Shown: piece after piece, positions 1-7,949 of the stretch
Position numbering within the stretch: position 1 is the first letter of the stretch
Layout of the letters: every line of letters begins with the position of its first letter
Assembly (NCBI GenBank): GCA_945888565.1
Contig: CAMDAL010000066.1
Span: 1 to 13,597 of the forward strand
Origin: Devosia equisanguinis
Lineage (GTDB): Bacteria; Pseudomonadota; Alphaproteobacteria; Rhizobiales; Devosiaceae
Length of the DNA stretch: 13,597 nt
Direction of reading: 5' to 3'
The notes under the pieces: model-generated
What the model was told of the DNA's origin: nothing
The model's database searches: none
Seen by the model: the letters and a program-made list of their open reading frames with translations, nothing else
Program-made: the position numbers and the translations under genes

Positions 1-1
1 C

Positions 2-238
2 GTCGTCGTCCTGATCGGCTTCCGTCTGCCGATCCTGATCGGCGGCTCGGTCATCGTCGAGCAGGTGTTCCAATGGCCGGGTCTGGGCAATCTGTTCGTT
101 CTGTCGGTCCGCAACAAGGATCTCCCCACGGTGATGACGATCGCCCTCCTCTCGGTGGTGCTGGTCCTCGTGGTCAGCCTCGTCATCGACATTCTCACCG
201 CGATCATCGATCCGCGGGTCCGGCTGGGTGGAGACTGA
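2..238 (+). CDS. ABC transporter permease, DppB/OppB type (5'-truncated, C-terminal part)
   Basis: The gene enters from the left edge; 78 C-terminal residues are readable before TGA at 236-238. They show the end of a binding-protein-dependent transport permease: the IGGSVIVEQVFQWPGLGNL stretch typical of DppB/OppB/GsiC proteins, a short charged loop, a final hydrophobic helix rich in V/L/S (about residues 49-69 of the visible part) and the usual short cytoplasmic tail ending in DPRVRLGG. The family forms one of two inner-membrane channel subunits of a peptide/nickel-type importer. The next gene is the partner permease, with its ATG only 4 bases after this stop, so the two are co-translated. 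The substrate cannot be told from this fragment. Assignment to the family is secure; most of the protein, and any substrate-binding protein upstream, lie outside the window. Confidence 0.93.
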   Translation, partial: VVVLIGFRLPILIGGSVIVEQVFQWPGLGNLFVLSVRNKDLPTVMTIALLSVVLVLVVSLVIDILTAIIDPRVRLGGD

Positions 239-242
239 CCCC

Positions 243-1178
243 ATGGCCCTCAGCGATATCGTCAGCCGCCGCACCCGCCTCGATCGCCAGTTCGACCAGC
301 TTCGCAGGCTCGAGGAAGCCGGCAAGCTGAAGCCGGCCAGCGGCAGCCGCGTAGTCCGCAAATTCCTCAACAACCGCCTCGCCGTGATCGGGCTGGTGGT
401 GTTCACGCTCATCCTCCTCGCCTCGATCTTCGCGCCGCTGCTGACGCCGTGGGATCCGACCAAGATCAACCTGCGCGCCATCAACCAGTCGCCCTCGTGG
501 GAGCACTGGTTCGGCACCGACAAGACCGGGCGCGACGTGTTCGCCCGGGTGCTCTATGGCGGTCGCATCTCGATCCTGGTGGGCCTCGGTAGCGCCCTGA
601 TCTCGGCGCTGATCGGCGTCATCATCGGCTGCTATGCGGGTTATGTCGGCGGCTGGCTCGACGCTATCGTTATGCGCATTTCGGAAGCCATCATGGCCTT
701 CCCCGAAATCATCCTGGTGCTGGTGCTGGTGACGATCCTGGGCCAGTCGCTGTTCAACATCATGGCGATCTTCATCGTCGGCGGCTGGTGCGGCATCTAT
801 CGGCTGGTGCGGGCGCAGATGCTGTCGCTGCGCGAGGAAGAGTATGTGCAGTCGCTGCGCAGTTTCGGCCTCAACCGGGCGCTGATCAGCTTCAAGCACA
901 TGCTGCCCAATGCGCTCGGGCCGGTGATGGTCAACATCACGCTGTCGACCGCCGCGTTTATCCTGCAGGAGGCCGGCCTCAGCTTTCTCGGCCTCGGCGT
1001 GCCGCTGTCGATGCCGACCTGGGGCAACATCCTCAATGTTGCGCAGGACCTCACGGTGCTGCGCAACAGCTGGTACCTATGGCTGCCGGTGGGCATCTTC
1101 ATTTCGCTGTTCGTGCTCAGCGTGAACTTCATCGGCGACGGGTTGCGCGACGCCACCGACCCAACGGCGCAGGGCTGA
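243..1178 (+). CDS. ABC transporter permease, DppC/OppC type
   Basis: This is the second inner-membrane permease of the peptide/opine-type ABC importer, 311 residues from ATG 243. That start is preferred over an in-frame GTG at 228 because GGGTGGAG (226-233) lies about 9 bases upstream and the GTG would overlap the previous gene. The N-terminus is cytoplasmic and charged (OppC_N-like), then TM1 follows at about residues 46-67 (LAVIGLVVFTLILLASIF). The hallmark periplasmic motif FGTDKTGRDVFARVLYGGR comes next, then further membrane helices. The EAA loop that contacts the ATPases is visible as EYVQSLRSFGLNRALISFKH followed by MLPN. Length is normal for the family (about 280-310). It pairs with the truncated DppB-type gene upstream and the DppD/DppF-type ATPases downstream. 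The family is certain; the substrate is unknown. Confidence 0.96.
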   Translation: MALSDIVSRRTRLDRQFDQLRRLEEAGKLKPASGSRVVRKFLNNRLAVIGLVVFTLILLASIFAPLLTPWDPTKINLRAINQSPSWEHWFGTDKTGRDVFARVLYGGRISILVGLGSALISALIGVIIGCYAGYVGGWLDAIVMRISEAIMAFPEIILVLVLVTILGQSLFNIMAIFIVGGWCGIYRLVRAQMLSLREEEYVQSLRSFGLNRALISFKHMLPNALGPVMVNITLSTAAFILQEAGLSFLGLGVPLSMPTWGNILNVAQDLTVLRNSWYLWLPVGIFISLFVLSVNFIGDGLRDATDPTAQG

Positions 1179-1181
1179 GCC

Positions 1182-2189
1182 ATGTCCGAGATCGCCATCA
1201 GCGTACGCAACCTCAAGACCTTCTTTTACACCAACCAGCGGTGCAACAAGGCGGTCAACGGCGTGTCGTTCGACATCCACAAGGGCAAGACGCTGTGCAT
1301 CGTGGGCGAGAGCGGCTGCGGCAAGTCGGTGACCGCGGCGGCGATCATGCAGCTCCTGCCCCGCCTGTCGCGAATCGAGGATGGCTTGATCACCTATCAC
1401 AGCGACCAGGGCGATATTCACATCGAGCGGCTGCCGCGCAACGGCCCCCAGATGCGCGCCATTCGCGGCGCCGAGATCGCCATGATCTTCCAGGATCCGA
1501 TGACGGCACTGAACCCGGTGTTCACCGTCGGCTTCCAGATCATGGAGAATATGCTCTACCACACTAAGCTGCGCGGCCGGCAGCTCAAGGACAAGGCGAT
1601 CGACCTTTTGCGCTCGATGGGCATTCCGGCGCCGGAACGCCGCGCCGAACAGTTCCCGCACCAGTTCTCGGGCGGCATGCGGCAGCGGGCGATGATCGCC
1701 ATGGCGATGGCCTGCAACCCGAAAGTGCTGATCGCCGACGAGCCGACGACGGCACTCGACGTCACCATCCAGGCGCAGATCTTCGAGCTGATGACGACGC
1801 TCAAGCGCGAGCACGGCACGGCGATCATGCTGATCACCCACGATATGGGCGTGGTCGCCGAACTCGCCGACGATGTGGCCGTGATGTACATGGGCAATAT
1901 CGTCGAGGCGGGCACGGTCGAGGACATCATGCGCCGGCCGACGCATCCGTATACGCGGGCGCTGCTCAACTCGATCCCGGTGCTGGGGCGCGGCAAGAAC
2001 CAGCGCGTGCTGCCGATCCCCGGCTCGACGCCCGATCCGCTGAACCGGCCCGTCGGCTGCCAGTTCGCCGATCGCTGCACCTACCGGATCGAGGCGTGCA
2101 ATGTGATGCCCGCCGAGACCCAGATGACCCCCACCCACCGCGTCATGTGCTGGCGCCATGAGGAGCTCGCCAATGCTCCGCGACAGTAA
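1182..2189 (+). CDS. ABC transporter ATP-binding protein, DppD/OppD type
   Basis: This is the cytoplasmic ATPase subunit of the importer, 335 residues. It has a complete set of motifs: Walker A GESGCGKS at residues 42-49, a Q-loop in IFQDPMTALNP, the ABC signature FSGGMRQR, Walker B VLIADEPTTALD and the switch histidine in ITHD. The C-terminus carries the oligopeptide-transporter extension (oligo_HPY) with the GCQFADRC...C cysteine pattern, which in this family can ligate an iron-sulfur cluster or bear regulatory cysteines. It begins 3 bases after the permease stop, without a strong Shine-Dalgarno site, which fits translational coupling. DppD-type proteins work as a heterodimer with a DppF-type ATPase, which is the next gene. 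All catalytic residues are present, so it should be active. Confidence 0.96.
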   Translation: MSEIAISVRNLKTFFYTNQRCNKAVNGVSFDIHKGKTLCIVGESGCGKSVTAAAIMQLLPRLSRIEDGLITYHSDQGDIHIERLPRNGPQMRAIRGAEIAMIFQDPMTALNPVFTVGFQIMENMLYHTKLRGRQLKDKAIDLLRSMGIPAPERRAEQFPHQFSGGMRQRAMIAMAMACNPKVLIADEPTTALDVTIQAQIFELMTTLKREHGTAIMLITHDMGVVAELADDVAVMYMGNIVEAGTVEDIMRRPTHPYTRALLNSIPVLGRGKNQRVLPIPGSTPDPLNRPVGCQFADRCTYRIEACNVMPAETQMTPTHRVMCWRHEELANAPRQ

Positions 2190-3198
2190 CGACGTCATCC
2201 TCAGCCTACGCAGTGTGAAGTCGCACTTCCCGGTCAAGGCCGGCGTGTTCAAGCGCACCGTCGGACAGGTGAAAGCGGTCGACGGTGTCGACATCGACAT
2301 TTATCGCGGCGAAGTGCTCGGCCTGGTGGGCGAAAGCGGCTGCGGCAAGACCACGCTGGGCAAGACGATCCTGCAGCTGGTGCGGGCGACAGCCGGCGAG
2401 ATCGTCTACAGTTCCAAGACCGACAGCGCCGACCTCACCAAGCTCTCCAACCGCGAGCTCGACCCGTATCGCCGCCGGCTGCAGATCGTGTTCCAGGACC
2501 CCCATTCCTCGCTCAATCCGGCCTTCACCATCTTCGGCTCGCTCGAGGACGCGCTGATCAAGTTCGGCGTCAAGACCAGGAAGGCGCGGCGCAAGATCGT
2601 CGGCGATTTGCTCGAATCGGTGAACATGCGGGCCGAGTACATGGACCGCTATCCGCACGAGTTTTCGGGCGGGCAGCGCCAGCGCATTGGCATTGCGCGC
2701 GCGCTGTCGGTCGATCCCGAGCTCGTGGTCTGCGACGAGGCGGTGAGCGCGCTCGACGTGTCGATCCGCGCCCAGGTGCTGGAGCTGCTAATGCAGCTCA
2801 AGCGCGACCGCAACCTCACCTACATCTTCATCACCCACGATCTCAGCGTCACCGAATATATCTGCGACCGTATCGCGGTGATGTATCTGGGCCGGATCGT
2901 CGAGCTCTGCTCGTCCGAGGATCTCTACGCTCGCCGGCTGCATCCCTATACGCAGGCGCTGCTGTCGGCCATCCCGGTGGCCGATCTCGATCGGCGGAGC
3001 CAGCGCGTGGTGCTCGAGGGCGATGTGCCGAGCCCGGTGAATCCGCCCTCGGGCTGTCCGTTCCACCCGCGCTGCCGGTTCAAGCAGGACATCTGCAGCC
3101 AGGTCGTGCCGCAACTGAAACGCTATTCCATCGACGGCCGCAGCGACCATTTCGCGGCCTGCCATCTCATCGACGCACCCGAGGCGACCGTCGCCTGA
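2173..3198 (+). CDS. ABC transporter ATP-binding protein, DppF/OppF type
   Basis: This is the second ATPase of the importer, 341 residues from ATG 2173. The in-frame ATG at 2158 is less likely, because a clear AGGAG (2161-2165) sits 7 bases before 2173. The gene overlaps the end of the upstream ATPase by 17 bases, so the two are translationally coupled. The N-terminal FPVKAGVFKRTVGQVKAVDG segment is diagnostic of the DppF/OppF branch. Walker A is GESGCGKT at residues 53-60, the Q-loop lies in VFQDPHSSLNP, the signature is FSGGQRQRIGIARAL, Walker B is LVVCDEAVSALD and the switch His is in ITHD. The C-terminal oligo_HPY region keeps the paired cysteines (GCPFHPRC...C). Nothing looks broken. It completes a B-C-D-F importer; no substrate-binding protein gene is visible in the window. 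Confidence 0.96.
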   Translation: MLRDSNDVILSLRSVKSHFPVKAGVFKRTVGQVKAVDGVDIDIYRGEVLGLVGESGCGKTTLGKTILQLVRATAGEIVYSSKTDSADLTKLSNRELDPYRRRLQIVFQDPHSSLNPAFTIFGSLEDALIKFGVKTRKARRKIVGDLLESVNMRAEYMDRYPHEFSGGQRQRIGIARALSVDPELVVCDEAVSALDVSIRAQVLELLMQLKRDRNLTYIFITHDLSVTEYICDRIAVMYLGRIVELCSSEDLYARRLHPYTQALLSAIPVADLDRRSQRVVLEGDVPSPVNPPSGCPFHPRCRFKQDICSQVVPQLKRYSIDGRSDHFAACHLIDAPEATVA

Positions 3199-3228
3199 CG
3201 CCGCCCATTCACGGAGCCTACCCAGAAA

Positions 3229-4155
3229 ATGCCGGCCTTCGATCTCAAGAACGTCCCGGGTGTCATCCCCGCGATGGTGACGCCGTTCGACGAAAACGAG
3301 AAGCTCGACGAAAAGCGCCTGCGCGCCGTCGTCAACTTTCTCATCGAGCACAAGCTCGAGGGGCTCTACATCACCGGTTCGACCGGCGAGAGCTTCCTGA
3401 TGTCGCCCGAAGAGCGCAAGCGCGTCGTCGAGATCACGGTTGAGGAAACCCGCGGCCGCATTCCAATCATCGCCCATATCGGCGCCATAGGCACGCATTC
3501 CTCGATCGACCTCGCCAAGCACGCCGCGGCGGCCGGCGTCGATGCGATCTCCTCGGTGCCCCCCTTCTACTGGGGATTTTCCGCCGACCAGATCGTCAGC
3601 TACTACACCGACCTCACCGCCTCCACGTCGCTGCCGATGTTCGCCTACAATGTGCCCATGGCAGCGCTCGGCTTTGACGTGATCAAGCGGTTGGCGCAGA
3701 TCCCAGGCTTGGTCGGGGTCAAGTACACCGCCTCCACGCATCACGAGATCATCCGCATCAAGCAGGAAATCCGGTCCGATTTCATCGTCTATTCCGGCTC
3801 GGACGAGATGGCGATGTCGGGCCTCGGCTTCGGCGCCGAAGGGATCATCGGCTCGTTCTACAATCTGATGCCCGAAATCTTCATCCCGCTGCGCGATGCC
3901 GTGGCGGCGGGTGACCATGTCGAGGCTAAGCGGCTGCAGGAAATCGGCAATGCGGTGATCTTCCACTCGCTGCCACGCGGCGGCGTCACCTGCATCAAGC
4001 GCGGTATGGCATGGCTTGGCTGCGATGCGGGCTATACGCGAAAGCCCCTCGGCTCTTATGTCGATGCGGCCGCAGAGGCAAAGCTCAAGGACGACTTCCG
4101 CACCCTGCGCGACGAGCGCGGCCTCAAGGGTGTCGCGTTCCTCGACGCGCTCTGA
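3229..4155 (+). CDS. N-acetylneuraminate lyase-like aldolase (DHDPS/NanA superfamily)
   Basis: This is a 308-residue class I (Schiff-base) aldolase of the DapA/NanA superfamily, a TIM barrel that makes or cleaves pyruvate-containing bonds. Visible residues are the carboxylate-binding loop GSTGES at 50-55, catalytic Tyr140 in YNVP, and the Schiff-base lysine K165 in GLVGVKYTAS. The YSGSDEM segment and the GAEGIIGSFYNLMPE segment resemble the GxDEM and GSTYN-(L/I)-M-P-E pattern of N-acetylneuraminate lyases more than dihydrodipicolinate synthases. The natural reaction may be retro-aldol cleavage of a nonulosonic acid or another 2-keto-3-deoxy sugar acid to pyruvate plus an aldehyde; this is inferred from family. 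It lies 30 bases after the importer ATPase, in the same operon. A GGAG about 12 bases upstream serves as a modest ribosome site. An alternative is another keto-deoxy acid aldolase of this superfamily. Confidence 0.88.
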   Translation: MPAFDLKNVPGVIPAMVTPFDENEKLDEKRLRAVVNFLIEHKLEGLYITGSTGESFLMSPEERKRVVEITVEETRGRIPIIAHIGAIGTHSSIDLAKHAAAAGVDAISSVPPFYWGFSADQIVSYYTDLTASTSLPMFAYNVPMAALGFDVIKRLAQIPGLVGVKYTASTHHEIIRIKQEIRSDFIVYSGSDEMAMSGLGFGAEGIIGSFYNLMPEIFIPLRDAVAAGDHVEAKRLQEIGNAVIFHSLPRGGVTCIKRGMAWLGCDAGYTRKPLGSYVDAAAEAKLKDDFRTLRDERGLKGVAFLDAL

Positions 4156-4166
4156 GCGGGGCTGCG

Positions 4167-5075
4167 ATGGCACAGGGGCTCCGCAACGTTCTGACGCTGA
4201 ACTCGGATCGATCGGTCCGCGACGGCAGCACAACCGACCTTGTCGACGCGATCCGGCGCGGCGCGGATCTCCGCATCGGCACCGCGTTCCGTCACAATGA
4301 GCATATCGACACCTCCTCGCCCAGCAATGAGTTGATCGAGGAGGTAGCAGAGTTCCGCCAGACGCTACTGCTCGATGACCGCTGGGCGGCCGGCATCATG
4401 ACGCTGCGAATGCCGGTGGAATTACCCGAGGGGTTCGGGCCGCGTCCATCGATGTCGTTCTTCCTCTACAATCAGGATGGCACGCAGGCGATCGCCCGCC
4501 CCTATCTCGACGGCGAGGCGCCGACGGGAGCGCCGGGGTCCTATCCGGTCGAACCCGACCCGGCGATGCCGAAATACCATCAGTTCGACAATTTCGACGT
4601 CGGCACGAACGGGCCCTCGCACAATTTCGTCTACGACTTCGACAGCTTCCGCTTCCTCGTTAACGATCGCTGGCGCGAAGTGCTGGCGCACGACTACGAA
4701 GGGCGGCCGAAATCGGGGTCGATCGACGCGCTGACCGAAGCGTTCCTGCGCGGTTCGCCGGTGAAGGTGGCGATCGACAAATTCTGTATCGGCCTCGTGC
4801 CGCCGGACGAAACGGCGCCCGATCACGAGGCCTTCATCCACGCCGGCTCCTGCTACTACTACACCGACCGCAAGCTGTTCATCACCGGCACGCACCCTGC
4901 GGTGCGCGTGAAGCCGGCCATTCCGATGCGCTATGGCACGGGCGGCTGGGATTTCTGCTGGCTGGTGGCGCGGACCGACGGCCAGGTCGAACGCTGGCGC
5001 TGCGATCCGCAAACGCTGAAATTCGACCGCAGCACACATCGCTACGACATGCGCTGGTTCGTTCTGAAGGATTGA
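4167..5075 (+). CDS. Unrecognised conserved-looking protein, 302 residues
   Basis: I do not recognise this family. The start is ATG 4167, 11 bases after the aldolase stop with GCGGGG just before it; the open frame runs further upstream, but only through the aldolase gene. There is no signal peptide and no membrane segment, so it is probably cytoplasmic. The sequence is rich in aromatic residues and in alternating beta-strand-like stretches: GIMTLRMPVELP, PSMSFFLYNQDG, a run around SHNFVYDFDSFRFLVNDRW, and a closing segment with RYDMRWFVLKD. A Gly/Pro-rich loop lies near residues 110-125. Paired histidines and acidic residues (FRHNEHID) could be a binding or metal site, but this is a guess. 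It sits between the NanA-like aldolase and the 2-hydroxy-acid dehydrogenase with almost no gaps, so it very likely serves the same pathway. A mostly-beta sugar- or ligand-handling fold is possible. Confidence 0.82.
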   Translation: MAQGLRNVLTLNSDRSVRDGSTTDLVDAIRRGADLRIGTAFRHNEHIDTSSPSNELIEEVAEFRQTLLLDDRWAAGIMTLRMPVELPEGFGPRPSMSFFLYNQDGTQAIARPYLDGEAPTGAPGSYPVEPDPAMPKYHQFDNFDVGTNGPSHNFVYDFDSFRFLVNDRWREVLAHDYEGRPKSGSIDALTEAFLRGSPVKVAIDKFCIGLVPPDETAPDHEAFIHAGSCYYYTDRKLFITGTHPAVRVKPAIPMRYGTGGWDFCWLVARTDGQVERWRCDPQTLKFDRSTHRYDMRWFVLKD

Positions 5076-5076
5076 A

Positions 5077-6249
5077 ATGGCCAAGCTCGACAAGTTCCTG
5101 ACAGTAGACGACTTCAAGCGCGTAGCCGAGCGGCGCGTGCCACGCATGTTCTTCCAGTACGCGGACTCCGGCGCCTATACCGAGAGCAGCTATCGCGCCA
5201 ACGGCGACGACTTTGCGAGGATTAAGCTCGAACAGCGCGTCGGCCGCGACATTGCGGTGCGGAGCCTCAAGACCACCATGCTCGGGCGCGAGGTCTCGCT
5301 CCCACTGGCCATTGCGCCGACGGGTGCCGCCGGCATGCAAGCGGCGGATGGAGAGATCAAGGCGGCGCGAGCCGCCGAGAAGGCCGGCATCATCTGGACG
5401 ATGTCGACGGTCAGCACCTGCTCGATCGAGGATGTCGCGGCAGCGACCAGCGTGCCGTTCTGGTTCCAGCTCTATGTGCGCAAGGACCGCGAGTTCACTA
5501 ACAAGCTGATCGACCGCGCCAGAGCCGCCGGCTGCGAGGCGCTCGTCGTCACAGTCGATTGCCAGCATTACGGGCAGCGCCACAAGGATGTCCGCAACGG
5601 GCTGACGGTGCCGATCAAGTTCACGCCGAAATTCCTTGCCGGCCTCGCCCTCAAGCCTCGCTGGGTGCTGAGCATGCTGGGCACACGCCGTCATAGCTTC
5701 GGCAATTTCGTCGGCCATGTGCTGGGCGCGAGCAGTGCCGCTGCGCTTGCCCAATGGATGAGCCAGCAGGACGATCTGACGCTCAACTGGGAAGACATTC
5801 CGGCGATCAGGAAGCGCTTCGGCGGGCCCCTCGTGGTCAAGGGGATCCTCCATCCGGACGATGCCCGCGATGCCATCAATCACGGCGCTGACGCCATCAT
5901 CGTATCCAACCATGGCGGCCGGCAGCTCGACGGCGCGCCCTCGACCATCAGCGTCTTGCCGCGCATCGTCGATGCCGTGGCCGGGCGGTGCGAGATCTAT
6001 CTCGACAGCGGCGTGCGATCCGGCCACGATATGCTGAAGGCCGTGTCGCTCGGCGCGAAAGCCGTCTTCATCGGCCGGCCTATGCTCTATGGCCTCGGCG
6101 TTGCGGGTGAGGCCGGGGTGACGCGGGTCATCGACATCATCCGCGCGGAAGCCGACTCCGCGCTCGGACTGATGGGCGAGACCGACGTCACGACGCTGGG
6201 GGCTCACAATATCCACCAGCCCGACCCCCGCTTCAGCGATGGCGTTTGA
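5077..6249 (+). CDS. FMN-dependent alpha-hydroxy-acid dehydrogenase/oxidase (LldD/glycolate oxidase family)
   Basis: This 390-residue flavoprotein oxidises a 2-hydroxy acid to the 2-keto acid. The family signature SNHGGRQLD is intact at residues 277-285, giving catalytic base H279 and substrate-carboxylate-binding R282. K255 in PLVVKGIL contacts FMN. The N-terminal FFQYADSGA holds the conserved active-site tyrosine (Y28), and LPLAIAPTGAAGM, WFQLYV, LDSGVRSGHD and FIGRP form the rest of the FMN barrel. One variation is TVDCQHYGQRHKD where TVD-x-P-x-x-GRRE-x-D is usual, so the substrate pocket may differ from lactate dehydrogenase. It starts 1 base after the previous stop (AAGGA at 5067-5071 serves it) and overlaps the acyltransferase downstream by 11 bases. 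Lactate, glycolate, mandelate or a longer hydroxy acid are all possible; the substrate is not fixed by sequence. Confidence 0.93.
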   Translation: MAKLDKFLTVDDFKRVAERRVPRMFFQYADSGAYTESSYRANGDDFARIKLEQRVGRDIAVRSLKTTMLGREVSLPLAIAPTGAAGMQAADGEIKAARAAEKAGIIWTMSTVSTCSIEDVAAATSVPFWFQLYVRKDREFTNKLIDRARAAGCEALVVTVDCQHYGQRHKDVRNGLTVPIKFTPKFLAGLALKPRWVLSMLGTRRHSFGNFVGHVLGASSAAALAQWMSQQDDLTLNWEDIPAIRKRFGGPLVVKGILHPDDARDAINHGADAIIVSNHGGRQLDGAPSTISVLPRIVDAVAGRCEIYLDSGVRSGHDMLKAVSLGAKAVFIGRPMLYGLGVAGEAGVTRVIDIIRAEADSALGLMGETDVTTLGAHNIHQPDPRFSDGV

Positions 6250-6918
6250 CAACGCTGAAATCGGTGCCTCGACCATTATCGAGCCCGGCGCCGAGATCGG
6301 CTTTCGCTACAGCGACGACTGCGGTCCAGCCCGCATCGGCGCCCATGGCATCATCCGTCGCGGCACGCTGATCTATGGCGATGTCAGCATCGGCGACTAT
6401 TTCCAAAGCAGCCACAATACGACGATCCGGGGCAAGGTGCGCATCGGCGACTATTGCACCGTCACCAACAATTCGACGCTCGAAGGCCTGATCCGCCTCG
6501 GCACCGGCGTTCGCATCATGTCGCATGGCTATGTGCCGTCGCGGACCTGGTTTGGCGACCGGGTGTTCGTCGGGCCGGGGAAGTGTTCCTCAACGAAAAG
6601 CTGCCGGGGCGCGTCGATCGTCCACCGACGCCTCGCGGCGCGGCGATCAAGGACGATGTGCTGATCGGCGGGGGCTGCACCATCCTGCCGGGCGTCACCA
6701 TCGGCGAGCGGAGATTTGTCGCCGCGGGAACGCTGGTGACCAAGGATATCCCGCCGCGCAGTTTCGTCGTTGGCCGGCCTGGGCGGATCGAGCCCCTGCC
6801 CGCTCATCTCGACCATCCGAACTCGGCGCATCTGTGGCAACAGCAGCGCGACCTCTGGCACCCGGCGGCCGACAATGCCGCCCTCGACTGGCCGGCGGAC
6901 TGGCCCGAGCGCTACTGA
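6239..6918 (+). pseudogene. Left-handed beta-helix (hexapeptide-repeat) acyltransferase, frameshifted
   Basis: The start ATG 6239 lies inside the end of the dehydrogenase gene. The first frame gives hexapeptide repeats (IGASTI-IEPGAE-IGFRYS, then VSIGDY, VRIGDY) up to VFVGPG and then turns to nonsense, stopping at 6664. The homologous continuation, beginning VFLNEKLPGR and running through DDVLIGGGCTILPGVTIGERRFVAAGTLVTKDIPP, is in the -1 frame and ends at TGA 6916-6918. Adding one G to the GGGG at 6577-6580 restores a single protein of about 226 residues reading GPGEVFLNEKLPG. The restored protein would be a trimeric sugar/amino-sugar O- or N-acyltransferase, acyl-CoA dependent, with a likely catalytic His in MSHGY. 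It is either a real one-base deletion inactivating the gene or an error in a G run. The downstream frame shows no decay, which favours a recent event or an error. Confidence 0.85.
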
Positions 6919-7940
6919 GGCAGTTGCACCGAATCGACCAGCGCCCGCGCCGTGCCATAAAACAGGGCTTCACGCTGCGCGGTGCTGAGCCCGACCTGCC
7001 GCGAGCCGCGCTTCATGGCGCGCAGCTGTTCATAGCGGACGAAGGTCATGCGCGGGTCGCAATGGGCCAGACTCATCGAATGGTTGGTAGGTGAGAGATA
7101 AGCCCAGGCATTGCCGAAGGTGATGTACTTGCCGCGCATCGGCCCGATCATGTCGTCCGAGCCATACATCACCCGATCGACGCCGACGCCCATATAGAGC
7201 GCGTCCAGCGCATCGGAGTCGCAGACCGTCGAGGTGTCGTACCAGACATTGGGCAGGCCGCGCAGTTTGGCCGCGACCTTCTCGATCGCCCAGGGGGAGT
7301 AGCTGCGCGCACAATGTGCTAGGATCCATTGGGCGCCGGGATATTTCTCGCTCAGCCGCACCACATCGGCGATGTTGTCGGGGTCGGCAATGGCGTCGCG
7401 CTTGCTCAGATGCATCATGATGATGAGGCCAAGCCGGTCGGCCACCGCGATCTGGTGCTCCGGCATGAAGTCGGTCAGCCGGCCTTCGACCGCATCGCCG
7501 GTCGAGGCGTACCAGCGATAGGGTTTGAAGCCGATCAGTCCAGTCCGCCGCACCATTGTTTCGACATCCTCGGCGGTCATCGCCGGGTGCACGAGCCCAA
7601 GCCCCCGCCCCGCATTGCCGCCCTTGGCCACTTCGTCAGCCACGTAGACGTTCGAGCCGTCGAAGTCGCAGGGATGGGGGAATGGAAACGGGAAGGCCAG
7701 GCGTTCCATTTCGCGCCCCGGCATCAGGGCCGCATCGACCTCATCGGCCAGCTCCCACGTGACTTCCGGAAACAGCTTGCCGATGCCATCGACGAACGGA
7801 CCAGTCGCCTTGTTGGGGGCGAGGTCGAAGGCCCAGCGATAGATGTGCGTATGCACGTCGAACACTTTGGCGGGCACGAAGCCATCGAGTTCCTCGGCCC
7901 AGATGCGCTGGTCGAGAGAGGTGAGATCGAGTTCGCCCAT
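6912..7940 (-). CDS. Metal-dependent amidohydrolase, amidohydrolase_2 family
   Basis: This 342-residue TIM-barrel hydrolase matches PF04909-type enzymes (ACMSD, gamma-resorcylate decarboxylase and lactonase relatives). Metal ligands are visible: HxH at H30/H32 in VFDVHTHIYR, H177 in MMHLSK, H209 in ILAHCARSY, and D262 in YGSDDM at the end of the barrel. K139 in GFKPYRW may assist. A hydrolytic or decarboxylating role on an amide, lactone or carboxylate is known for the family; the actual substrate is unknown. ATG 7940 has GAGGA about 7 bases upstream and follows the FAD oxidase stop by 9 bases, so both come from one transcript. The 3' end overlaps the acyltransferase of the opposite strand by 7 bases, a tail-to-tail arrangement leaving no room for a terminator between them. 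Confidence 0.9.
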   Translation of the reverse strand: MGELDLTSLDQRIWAEELDGFVPAKVFDVHTHIYRWAFDLAPNKATGPFVDGIGKLFPEVTWELADEVDAALMPGREMERLAFPFPFPHPCDFDGSNVYVADEVAKGGNAGRGLGLVHPAMTAEDVETMVRRTGLIGFKPYRWYASTGDAVEGRLTDFMPEHQIAVADRLGLIIMMHLSKRDAIADPDNIADVVRLSEKYPGAQWILAHCARSYSPWAIEKVAAKLRGLPNVWYDTSTVCDSDALDALYMGVGVDRVMYGSDDMIGPMRGKYITFGNAWAYLSPTNHSMSLAHCDPRMTFVRYEQLRAMKRGSRQVGLSTAQREALFYGTARALVDSVQLPQ

Positions 7941-7949
7941 TGTTGGTCC

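Noticed and set aside
1077..2300. Minus-strand open frame of 407 codons opposite the DppD-type gene
   Set aside because: The sense strand carries a complete ABC ATPase; the antisense product has no recognisable fold or ribosome site.
2788..4233. Long minus-strand open frame of 481 codons
   Set aside because: It lies wholly antisense to the DppF-type ATPase and NanA-like aldolase, is full of His/Arg/Asp/Glu typical of reversed GC-rich codons, and shows no domain motif.
4882..6276. Long minus-strand open frame of 464 codons
   Set aside because: It is antisense to the FMN dehydrogenase, which has an intact signature; the composition is that of a GC-rich shadow frame.
6572..6590. Programmed -1 frameshift in the acyltransferase
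   Set aside because: There is no full X-XXY-YYZ slippery heptamer (the A-site AAG would not re-pair on GAA) and no obvious stimulatory structure; an indel or read error is simpler.
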